Part shown: positions 56,870-64,000 of the stretch, in pieces
Layout of the letters: the number at the start of each line of letters is the position of its first letter
Position numbering within the stretch: the stretch's first letter is position 1
Assembly: GCA_016617855.1 (NCBI GenBank)
Contig: JAECUM010006717.1
Coordinates: forward strand, 1-64,000
DNA from: Megalonaias nervosa
Taxonomy: Eukaryota > Mollusca > Bivalvia > Unionida > Unionidae
DNA length: 64,000 nucleotides
Reading direction: 5' to 3'
The notes under the pieces: generated by a model
The model's database searches: none
What the model was told of the DNA's origin: nothing
The model's input: only the letters and a program-made list of their open reading frames with translations
Made by a program: the position numbers and the translations under genes

Positions 56870-57425
56870 TGATTCCTTATTACAGACACCGAAACGACAA
56901 TGCCATGCTAAAGAGGGCGATCGTTTGAGACTCTCCATCCATCACGACAGTTTTATGTCCCCCGTCTGGATCGAGTTTAGCACACCGGCAGAACAAACAC
57001 TCTCCAAAGTCATCTATAAAATTCAATACGTCCAACAATCCAATGACGATTTCAACATAACTGATGGAAATATGCACTTGACTTGACCTACGTTTCACCT
57101 TGTAAAAGTAGCAGGCCACGTATAAAAGTGTTTTTGGTTAACGACATTCTCAGTACCAAACGCAGTAATATCCAAATTAACAACTCCGAAGACCAGATAT
57201 GCTTTGCACAGGTCACCATCGTGGTTCGTTTGTATGACAAGAACGAGACCACAGAATGGAAAAGAATATTGGGAGATCAAGCGAAAATCGGACCGACTCA
57301 AACAAAGAAGAGAAGCCTAACTCCTGTGATAGCAGACCTGCATATCTAAAGAGACTGCGTGTGGCAATCCTGAAATGCAATATCTTCAAGATCTCTTGGT
57401 TCATTGCTGTATGTTAAAAGTGTAT
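56870..57425 (+). pseudogene. Polinton/adintovirus-type PolB, amino-terminal fragment
   Basis: The first frame has GDRLRLSIHHDSFMSPVWIE and then YKIQYVQQSNDDFNITDG. After a frameshift near 57075, ORF 57083-57349 continues RPRIKVFLVNDILSTKRSN and INNSEDQICFAQVTIVVRL. After a further shift comes ACGNPEMQYLQDLLV. These match in order the amino-terminal region of Polinton PolB proteins as I recall them (HDSF..P(V/I)W, VQS(N/Y)D(E/D)F, KRS..QI.N.D..C.ARA, CG..E...FQ). The exonuclease and polymerase domains are absent; a BIR domain follows directly. So the gene is truncated and broken. Confidence 0.65.
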
Positions 57426-57439
57426 CCTAAAGTGGTTTC

Positions 57440-57630
57440 CGGAGCTCATGTGCTTCCAAACAATTAGCAAGAGCTGGGTTTGTCTACTTGGGGGAAGGAT
57501 ATAAAGTACGGTGTTTTGGTTGTGGTGTGTCACTTCACGGATTGGAAGATAAAGACTCGGCCTACCTGGAACATGCCAGATGGTTTCTGCGATGCCACTA
57601 CCTTTCTTTGGTAGTGCCAAAGTAATATCG
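57440..57630 (+). pseudogene. BIR domain (IAP-type) fragment
   Basis: One frame reads LARAGFVYLGEGYKVRCFGC, continues GVSLHGLEDKDSAYLE and then HARWFLRCHYL. The CX2C ... HX6C zinc ligands, the AGF(V/Y)Y.GEG lead and the EHARWF helix are diagnostic of a BIR. The Trp normally found after the loop is replaced (HGL rather than RDW). IAP-type BIRs bind caspases and occur in several invertebrate DNA viruses and in expanded mollusc families. No start codon in frame is close, and no RING is seen downstream. It may be a captured host sequence or a viral gene piece. Confidence 0.75.
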
Positions 57631-57635
57631 TCTTC

Positions 57636-58107
57636 ATGGATACTAGAAAAGGGAACATTTATAGTTTGCCTCTTGAGCTGAGAGAACGCAATTACAGAGA
57701 GTTCGTCAACATACAAGTGAAAAGCAAAGAACACTTACATCCTTTACGAAACAGACATTTTAACTACTTATATCTGAATACTATTAAAACGCTGATCACT
57801 TCGAAACTATTCAAATGATCAGACATCTATCAACATTTACCTGCCTCCGTAAAGAGTTTGGATGCCAAGACCTTTTACCTACAATGTGGTAGTGATACAC
57901 AGAATTCCATGGAACGAATTGAAAACTTGATAAACGTACAGGAATACCACAAAACTCATAAGCATCGCTTTATGATGAAACTCTTATGTGATGTGTGGTG
58001 AGATAGAGACTGAAATAAAATTCCTTCACAATCCTTTACATCCAGATTCCGTTTGGCATGTAAGTGAATATTTCATCCAAAAGAATGACTTTCCTGTGAA
58101 TGACTAG
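57636..58107 (+). pseudogene. Unrecognised protein following the BIR fragment
   Basis: ATG at 57636 opens a 60-residue frame (MDTRKGNIYSLPLELRERNY) that meets TGA at 57818. The same frame continues as HLPASVKSLDAKTFYLQCGS and so on, and after one more shift ends NPLHPDSVWHVSEYF with TAG at 58105-58107. The coding look is strong (mixed polar and aromatic residues). No family is recognised. Two lesions are visible. Confidence 0.45.
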
Positions 58108-58134
58108 TTTAGAAGAGCATATTCAGAATCTGAC

Positions 58135-58330
58135 TTTGGAAATGTGGGAGTAGTACTAGGGGACGATATAGCGACAATGGGACTTCCATGCAAAATACCC
58201 CCTGGGACGATATGGCAACAAGATTTATAGCGACAATGGGAATTAGCATTACAAGACACCCCTGGGACGATATGGCGACAAGATTTATAGGAACAATGGG
58301 AAAATACATTACAGGTGGGATGACGTCACG
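58135..58330. repeat. Tandem ~70-bp units with GGGACGATATGGC
   Basis: Three units carry GGGACGATAT(A/G)GC.A(C)A(A)(T/G).. and GACAATGGGA(A/C)TT..CAT..AA, at about 58155, 58203 and 58260. They relate to the 53931-54190 repeats. Confidence 0.7.
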
Positions 58331-58542
58331 GAACTGGCAACAATGTTGCAAGTGGCTGACTTGAATACGCGCGGCTAGCCTAGGTAGGGACAAATACAAT
58401 AGAGACAGAGACATAGAAACATGGTTAGAGACAGAGACATATACAACACAGTCATTGATGAATATCAATCTATCACATTTAAAATTATACAACTAAAAAA
58501 TTTTTAGACAAGAAAGAGTAAATCTTTTCGAGACAGTGAAGT

Positions 58543-58558
58543 GGCCCTGAAAAGGGCC
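58543..58558 (-). terminator. Histone-type 3' stem-loop, site A
   Basis: The minus strand reads GGCCCTTTTCAGGGCC. It satisfies every position of the metazoan histone mRNA consensus GGYYYTTYTNARRRCC and is preceded by AAA and followed by AC. Twelve bases further on is a purine-rich GAAAAGATT (58522-58530) placed like a histone downstream element for U7 snRNA. The upstream minus-strand sequence is a Lys/Glu-rich coiled-coil frame. Confidence 0.6.
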
Positions 58559-58840
58559 TTTGCGTTTCCTCTTCTTTGTCTTCTAAGTTCTTATTTTCCT
58601 CCACCAACTTCTTATTTTCTCTCTTACACTTTTTGTCTTCTTCTCATTCTTTTCCTACTTTTTTCCCTTCTCCTCCTCCTCTTTCTGTTTCTTCCTCTTT
58701 TCATTTTCTTCTTCTTTTTCAATTTTTTCATTCCATTCTCTCATCCTCTGTTTGTCTTTTATATCTTCCTTTTTTTCCTTTTCTATTCTAATCATCTCAG
58801 TTAAGATCTCCTTCTCTTTCTTTAAATTGGTAATCTTCAT
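58555..58840 (-). CDS. Lys/Glu-rich coiled-coil protein remnant
   Basis: The minus-strand frame 58655-58840 (MKITNLKKEKEILTEMIRIE ...) is almost wholly charged heptads and ends KEEEEKGKK. Other frames downstream keep the same bias (EENKNLEDKEEE). An ATG further upstream (about 58950) leads to early stops. Plus-strand frames here are hydrophobic mirror images and are not believed. It may be the last gene before stem-loop A. Function unknown. Confidence 0.35.
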
Positions 58841-59034
58841 TCTTAGTCTATGAGGACTATAAACCCCAAACTAGCATCTCCTCCACCATACCTAGTGTGT
58901 CTACTACCTCCTACAATCTCAGCATTCTCTCCATGTTGCTAGCCATTTTTTATTCTGTGTAGAATGGCGCGAATGACAAGCGCTATGATTTATATACTTC
59001 AAGCACGGACGTGAAGGAAAATATCCCTTACACT

Positions 59035-59325
59035 CACTTCACATATTATATACTATCCACACAAAAAAACACAACATATCTACTATCCATACAGACGGGA
59101 AGAGAAGAAAAACACACCCATATCTACTATCCACACAAACGTACGCGAACTCACACAAACACACCATATCTATTATCCACATAAAAGTACGCGACGGCAT
59201 AAAACACACACTCTACTATCCACACAAACGTACACGAACGCACACAAATACAGATTATACTATCCACACAAACGTACGCGATCGCATTCAAGCACACACA
59301 CATACACATACATATCAGTAAAGGA
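59035..59325. repeat. Tandem array with ACTATCCACACAAACGTACGCG
   Basis: At least six units of about 35-55 bases contain CTACTATCCACACAAACGTACGCGA and CACACAAACACA. The ACTATCCACAC core is shared with the ~130-bp units at 54535-55830. It lies between the two histone-type stem-loops, so it may separate two transcription units. Confidence 0.7.
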
Positions 59326-59404
59326 GTGAGTGTTTATAGTCACATTACTCTATATTCACACAAACTGGCAACTTGAATTGTGTCTCTTTTCTAGAGATTT
59401 GGTT

Positions 59405-59420
59405 AGCCCTGAGAAGGGCT
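59405..59420 (-). terminator. Histone-type 3' stem-loop, site B
   Basis: The minus strand reads AGCCCTTCTCAGGGCT, which fits the histone stem-loop consensus except that the closing G-C pair is A-T. It starts two bases after the TAA (59423-59425) of the P/Q-rich gene. It is followed by AACCA and, 11 bases on, TAGAAAAGAGACA (59381-59393), a good U7-type downstream element. Confidence 0.6.
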
Positions 59421-59422
59421 GT

Positions 59423-59820
59423 TTATCCTTGGAACTCCAACTGCACCTGGCTAATGGTGACATCTCCCAAACCTGGTACCACAGATACAACGTCTCCTCC
59501 AGTCCTGCTCCCAACTGATGTTTGTGGTTGGGAGCGCAGACGGGGCTTGAGTGGCTTCACTATCCCACTCCTCCGTTTGAGGGATAGTGAAGACTTGTTC
59601 CCTCTGTCTTCTCCTATGCCACACTCGTGCATTCGTGGATGCTGTGGCCTCCTTATTTCCTCTTCCCAGTTTTCTCACTGGGGGATCACGGGTCTTAGTA
59701 CTGGTAGTAGTGGTTGTTGTGGCTGTTGTGGCTGTGGTTGACGTGCCTGTGGTGGTGCTATTGCCTGTGGAGGCGTCTTCACCTCAGACTTGACCTCACA
59801 CTGAGGCCTCAGTATGAGGT
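59423..59820 (-). pseudogene. Pro/Gln-rich virion-type protein
   Basis: The upstream frame has TPPQAIAPPQARQPQPQQPQ and LLPVLRPVIPQ, then a TGA. The same frame continues HPRMHECGIGEDRGNKSS and a carboxy end GDVVSVVPGLGDVTISQV, stopping at 59423. One in-frame stop is the only lesion seen here. The start is unclear; coding may begin near the end of the membrane-protein gene. No family is recognised. Stem-loop B begins immediately after the stop. Confidence 0.45.
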
Positions 59821-59832
59821 GAGGCAGGATCC

Positions 59833-60345
59833 CTAACTTCTTTCCAACTTCTTCTTTCTTCTTTTTTCCTCTTCCTCCTCTTCAAGACTGTCAGCTTCTG
59901 CTATGGCCTCCATAGCCAGTTCGTCCAGGAGACGTCTGGCATATTCCAGGTGCATCTGGAGCTCCAACAGTTTTGTGATTCTGCTCATCTTCTTCGAAGT
60001 TAACAGGTGACTGTTGGAAGGGGGACTGACGTTGGACGCAAGGCTCCCATTGTTCCCGTTAGAGGAATATTTCAGGGACGGATTGGGGAGAAGGTAACCG
60101 ATGCAACTGCTCAGTAAAATGGTCCATAATTGTTTGTCTCCTTGTTGCAAACTCAAATTGGCAATGGCAGCACCGATGACACAATACACCACAAAGATTT
60201 GGCAGAAAAAGTCGATTTGCGTTTTAGGCACACGTTCTCCACACCACACCCACAAGGGTTGCTTTTGTACATCTTGCACAGAAGAACTGGGGGAAGGAGT
60301 GGTCACTGCAGTAGCTGATACTGTCTTGAAGGGCATGATGCTCAC
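59833..60345 (-). CDS. Membrane protein of the Polinton/adintovirus type
   Basis: Intact frame of 170 residues. The first ATG (60336) gives MPFKTVSATAVTT; the GTG at 60345 overlaps the integrase stop. Residues about 50-70 form a hydrophobic span (FFCQIFVVYCVIGAAIANLS), followed by DKQLWTILLSSCIGYLLPNP, a second membrane-associated stretch. The LW..LLSSC.GYLLPNP motif is one I recall from a conserved Polinton membrane protein in cnidarians. The carboxy half is a coiled coil ending in an EEEEEEKRRKKK tail. The gene lies directly after the integrase on the same strand. Likely a virion membrane or assembly protein. Confidence 0.6.
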   Translation of the reverse strand: MSIMPFKTVSATAVTTPSPSSSVQDVQKQPLWVWCGERVPKTQIDFFCQIFVVYCVIGAAIANLSLQQGDKQLWTILLSSCIGYLLPNPSLKYSSNGNNGSLASNVSPPSNSHLLTSKKMSRITKLLELQMHLEYARRLLDELAMEAIAEADSLEEEEEEKRRKKKLERS

Positions 60346-61453
60346 TTCCTTTTATAGTCGATGACTTGCGAAGCGTCAATCCAAGAGTCAAAACTCGGCG
60401 GATATCCTTTCCAACGTACTTTGACTTCTTTGACACGTCGTTTTCCCACTTTTCGGGTTCTTAGATGGAGAATGCTCTCTATCTCGTACACGTCGTCTTC
60501 TTTTTTGGTCACAACTTGTAACTCGTGCAAGTAAAACGTTCCTTTTAACACTTCCCCGTTCATGTCTTCCAATTTATAGACGGGAAGATAACGGCCACGC
60601 ACTCGTTTAATGACACGAAACAATTCGGTGGTCCAGTTGGGTAAGTAACCTTTGTCGAAAGTGCGTTTTGGTTTTGCCAATGCGCACCCAATCTCCTGCT
60701 GCCAACACTCCACCTTTCTTGGGGACAGTCACCGTCGGAGACGTACCAAACAGGCTCTCGAAGACGGTCACTTCGTAGTCGGGAGTCATTTCTTGCGGGG
60801 CACGTCCGATGCTCCGATGGTAAGATTGCTTGTACGCTTGGACCAGGTGCGGCAAGACATCGATGTACTTGAGAGTGTGTTGATGTGTAAAATATTTCCA
60901 CATGCGATCTTTCAAGGTGCATTGAAAACGTTCCACGATGCTGGCTTTGGTTTCGGGATTCTCAGTGGTGACAAAAAATGAATGTCACATTTCTTCAATT
61001 CTTTTTGGAAAGCTTGGTTCAGAAATTCGGTGCCTTTGTCGGTTTGCCATCGAAGAGGGTGACGCCCGCTTTGTTTCAATACCAGTTGGAGGGCTAGCAC
61101 TAACTCACTGCTCGATTTGGAAGTCAATGGCACGACCCAGGCAAATTTGGAAAAGACGTCGATGACACAAAACAAATATTTGTAGCCACGATTGTAGGTG
61201 GCCAAATGAGAGACATCGGCTAAATCAGCTTGCCATTGATGATCGATTCACTCCACTCGGGTGCAACTTCTTGAAAATTTGCATCGAATGGGTTGTGTAT
61301 GGTGTACGTGGCTTGTTCTTGTAACCATCGTTGTACTTGAGGTAAATGGACACTTTTCAGTCGAGTTGTGGCAGCACGATACAATTTCTGAACTCCTCCG
61401 TAACCTGCAGGATGGGATGGATCGTAGTGTATGCTGGCTAACACCTTCTCCAT
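60342..61453 (-). pseudogene. rve DDE integrase with C-terminal chromodomain
   Basis: Start ATG at 61453: MEKVLASIHYDPSHPAGYGG, then LYRAA and QRWLQEQATYTIH, the amino-terminal module of Polinton integrases. Shifted frames hold a QADLADVSHL strand (first Asp), RWQTDKGTEFLNQAF (second Asp) and ASIVERFQCTLKDR (Glu, 35 residues after the Asp). The last frame has LFRVIKRVRGRYLPVYKLED and a chromodomain, YEIESILHLRTRK then VRWKGYPPSFDSWIDA. Three single-base frameshifts separate four good frames. Length about 370 codons is normal. The chromodomain may direct integration to marked chromatin. Confidence 0.85.
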
Positions 61454-61523
61454 TTTTTAATAAGTTATCCACTCTTCACTGATGCTACTCTGGATGCGAT
61501 GTGGGGGTGATTTGGAAACTGCT

Positions 61524-62141
61524 TTACGTGTCCGATGTACCACGGGAGTAGTAGTCGAGGGTAATTGTGGTGGTGGTGGTGGCAGTAATGGGATGGCTTT
61601 GGTCCTCTTTTCTTTTTTTACTTCTGGTTTCACTTCTTTCTTTTTGACTTCTGTCGAAGGAGGAGTGGACATCATCTTTTTTTACCCAAACTTTAAGATC
61701 TTCTCGTTGTGGTGTAGGGGAAGGGGTCAACAAGGACGCTGCAATCTTACTAGGGACGGGAGCTACTGACGGTGTTTGAAAGACTTCTCGTACCTCTTCT
61801 TCCTCAGACATCCGTGGAGCTGCATCTGTCTTGACCACTGGGGGTGTTGGTAGTGGTGGACTTTTCATCAGAGTCTTAAAATCTTTCAGAGTGGGTAGAG
61901 CTGTTTCGTCTAAAGCTTTCTGGTGAAAGAGTTGCAGTCGTTGCAACAGTTGGCCGTACCGCTGCGATTTTTCCGCTTCTTACAAATCGCTGACATCCAT
62001 CAACGATTGTAATTCGTGTTGTAACTGGGACATCTCGGTCAAATGAGGATTGGGAGGTAAATGCGGGGTCCGTTGTTCTTGCCAACGATGGCATTCCATC
62101 CATCGTTTGTAAGTTACTAAAGCTAGTTTTCGTCCTTTCAT
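61524..62141 (-). pseudogene. Charged protein of viral block W
   Basis: ATG at 62141 gives MKGRKLALVTYKRWMECHRW; a TAA stands at codon 54 (61980-61982). The same frame then continues for 140 more residues: QRLQLFHQKALDET, a Pro/Thr-rich middle and a Lys/Arg-rich end. One premature stop is the only lesion. The family is not recognised with confidence. It lies between the pX-like gene and the integrase. Possibly a core or packaging-associated protein. Confidence 0.5.
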
Positions 62142-62212
62142 CGGATTTCATGATCACGTCTAAGATCTTTTCATTCCAGACAATCCTTTTATCTTCTTCG
62201 ACCTTTTTACCT

Positions 62213-62645
62213 TCATCCGAGGATTCTTCCCATCGTTCCCAGTACTCTTTTCAGCAAGGGTCCTCCTATTGCTCCCAGCAAGGGTCCTAACAGGGGTAAA
62301 ATTCCTCTGCGTTGCACCAACATCTTTTTCTTTTGACGAATGGAGATTTTCCTTTGGACCATTTGGCGAAGAACGTGTCGATGTTTGGCGAAGCATTCTT
62401 TCTGATGTTTAGACAAAGTTATCGTGCCTTTCAAGACGTTCAGACAACATTTGCACACGGTATCGATGATGTCTTTGGTGGCGGTGTGAATGAGTTGTTT
62501 TCGCATGGGTGGAGGAACATTTGGACAGGACGGACAACATGTCCCAATGTTTGGCTAAACGAGGGGGCAGTCCATTTCTTTTTCCTTTTCCTTTATGGAC
62601 AGAAGAACGACGACGGCAACGGTGTGCACGTCTTGGAGGGGACAT
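62213..62645 (-). pseudogene. pX-like hydrophobic/basic virion protein
   Basis: The main frame 62213-62506 reads MRKQLIHTATKDIIDTVCKC, then RKISIRQKKKMLVQRRGILP and LLGPLLGAIGGPLLKRVLG. A basic segment (KKKMLVQRRG) is followed by a Gly/Leu-rich membrane-active helix. This is the layout I recall for adenovirus pX-like proteins of Polintons, adintoviruses and related elements. An upstream frame with LPPRLAKHWDMLSVL, joined by a frameshift near 62530, gives the usual lead-in. One frameshift is seen. Confidence 0.65.
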
Positions 62646-62737
62646 CTTTGGGCGTTCAAAAGCACAAAGACACTGAACCTATCGTTTACCTCGGGTCTTT
62701 TTTATACTGGAATGCGTCGCCACTGATTGTCGGCTAG

Positions 62738-63469
62738 TCATCTCATTTTCATGGCAGGCATCACACGTCTTGGAGCGGTTCGCAACGGACTCAATCGGGA
62801 CAGTTCTTGCTTAGACAAATCCAGTAAACTCTTTAACACACCCGATCTCTCTTGGGCTTTGATTTTGGGGGCAGGTACTCTGTGAGGAGCGGTCACTGCC
62901 GCTAAAGAGGAAAAGGGTGTCACCACTGGAGGAGAAGTTTTTGGAGACGCAGGTTTCCAATTTTTCATCAAATTAGGAAAGATACGTGTCAAGTCGGGTT
63001 TAGCATTCATCACCAGCAACGGAGAAGTGGAAGAACCTGAGGCTACTGGAGACGTAGTCACCGTTGCGACAGGTCGTGGTTTGCGAATGTAAGGTTGCGT
63101 CCTGGCGGCAGTACCTCTCTTGCGTGTAGAAGCTGTTTTCTATGGACTATTCTTTTTCTTTTTCTGAGACTGTGACCTGGTCTTGACACTGCTGCTCTTT
63201 TTCGTTTTCCTCTGGGTACGTCGGGGAGTGTTTTTTTTTTTTTCCTTGGGGTGGACTTTGGAAGCATTAGGATCCCATTTTAAGAGGGAACGAATGATGA
63301 CACCTCCTAGAGAACCGCTACCTCTAGGTTTCAAAATGATTTGCTTTTTGGTTTAAATGTCGATGCGAGAATCGGCCAGTTGCGTCAAGGTTACTTTGTT
63401 TCTGTCAAAAAAACCTTTGGTTTGATGTGGAATGTAAATGATGCCTTGCAGTAATTGACGTGCTGTCAT
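62738..63469 (-). pseudogene. Basic core-like protein
   Basis: One frame runs from ATG at 63469 (MTARQLLQGIIYIPHQTKGF) to 62738 with two internal stops, TAA at 63353-63355 and TAG at 63140-63142. The section between them starts ILKPRGSGSLGGVIIRSLL and becomes Lys/Arg/Ser-rich. After the TAG it continues basic (STRKRGTAARTQPYIRKPRP) and then Pro/Ser-rich. A strongly basic protein beside the ATPase suggests a DNA-condensing core protein, by analogy with adenovirus core proteins; this is inference. Confidence 0.5.
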
Positions 63470-63475
63470 CGTAAA

Positions 63476-63937
63476 CTATCGTAAGACTTCTTTGAGACCA
63501 GCTTGATGCTCTTTGCGCGTAAACCAGACTTTAATTTCTTCTTCGTCTTCTCCTAACATGTCGTCGAAGATGACCAGATGGGTTTGACTGGGGTCAGACA
63601 CGATCCCGTCGTCTTCACCAGGAATGCCTTCCACAAAGACGATGGAATCGCCTTGACTTTCTCGCAGAAGGCTGTACGCCAATTGCCACACTTTGTAACA
63701 GCACACGATTCGTTGAGGTGGACGATCGATCAAATGATGTTTATGTTCGATTAAACGTTTGACAAATTCGGTTTTGCCTGAACCGCTAAATCCAGCAATG
63801 AGCATCTTAAAGGGATGGCGAAGATACAAGGCCTCCGAACTAGCACGATCTAAGTGTTTGTCGATGACTTTGAAAGTAGACAGTAGAGGTAGCCATAGTA
63901 CTATAAGGAATGTCACTTTTGACACGAGGACAGTCAA
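63476..63937 (-). pseudogene. Packaging ATPase (FtsK/HerA, A32-like), C-terminally truncated
   Basis: The frame reads FKMLIAGFSGSGKTEFVKRL, Walker A, then THLVIFDDMLGEDEEE, Walker B with the DD pair, and VWFTRKEHQAG near the sensor. It stops at 63476 just after that point, so about 40-80 residues of the usual carboxy terminus are missing. The amino terminus could lie further right than the apparent ATG at 63937. It is adjacent to the core-like gene on the same strand. Role: genome packaging, as in the other two ATPase copies in this window, from which it is clearly diverged. Confidence 0.75.
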
Positions 63938-64000
63938 GACAAGAGTCTTTTTACTTTTTTCAGGACACGTTTATTGCTATCTTTAATTGTGAACAACACG
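63938..64000. other. Right edge of the window inside viral block W
   Basis: Short stretch with poly-T; the viral block continues beyond the window, where capsid, protease and the rest of PolB would be expected. Confidence 0.3.

Noticed and set aside
58541..58804. Two hydrophobic plus-strand frames
   Set aside because: They are the complement of a Lys/Glu-rich minus-strand coiled-coil frame; Phe/Leu/Ser content is the mirror of AAG/GAA codons.
59777..59815. Nested palindrome CTGAGGCCTCAG considered as a third histone-like stem-loop
   Set aside because: The loop and flanks do not fit the histone consensus and no downstream element is present.
1..64000. The window as a chimeric assembly of virus and host
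   Set aside because: It cannot be excluded from sequence alone, but decayed viral genes, host-type SINEs and a spliced gene coexist with no abrupt change, and viral decay fits old insertions.

Overview
The window looks like nuclear DNA of a mollusc, probably a bivalve. The host part has an intron-containing animal gene (RNF185-type E3 ubiquitin ligase, five exons on the minus strand, 33182-52395), one large coiled-coil exon resembling CCDC152 (24446-25257), tRNA-derived SINEs with target-site duplications, hAT-type MITEs, a decayed DIRS-like retroelement and AT-rich introns. The central domain and (AAC)n tail of the SINE resemble bivalve SINEs as I recall them; this was not searched. I saw no bacterial operons, intact tRNA or rRNA genes, or CRISPR arrays.

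The host locus is flanked on both sides by decayed Polinton/adintovirus-like integrated DNA viruses. The left block (about 1-23.9 kb) is a composite. Part X (3.66-10.38 kb, minus) is a virion-gene cluster: a two-part coiled-coil protein, a minor virion protein, a capsid-type protein, a repeat-bearing hydrophobic/basic protein, an adenain-type cysteine protease, a fibre-like protein, a membrane protein and a beta-rich protein. Part Y (10.98-15.56 kb) is an older copy with a protein-primed-type PolB, packaging ATPase, PLA2 fragment and a paralogue of X's two-part gene. Part Z (15.74-20.7 kb) has a separate PolB-SF1 helicase-HNH replicase, an rve integrase, a PLA2 protein and an ATPase. HNH endonuclease pieces lie at both ends of the block (25-402 and about 20.53-20.72 kb), and a capsid fragment lies at 23.5 kb. 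Two copies of a ~250 bp inverted-repeat element abut X and Z.

The right block W (about 53.9-64.0 kb, continuing past the window) is younger, because most genes carry only one to three lesions. It has a PolB amino-terminal fragment followed by a BIR (IAP-type) domain on the plus strand. On the minus strand it has a truncated ATPase, a basic core-like protein, a hydrophobic pX-like protein, a charged protein, a DDE integrase with a carboxy-terminal chromodomain, a membrane protein and a P/Q-rich protein. Two minus-strand sites in W match the metazoan histone-mRNA 3' stem-loop (one exactly, one with a changed closing pair). Each has a purine-rich, U7-like downstream element at histone-like spacing, and one starts two bases after a viral stop codon. 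This is the most unusual signal I found.

Within each viral block, replication (PolB, helicase), integration (rve), packaging (ATPase), maturation (protease) and virion genes are recognisable, but nearly all have stops or frameshifts, so these are fossils. Family assignments rest on motifs read by eye and recalled family features. No database search was possible.
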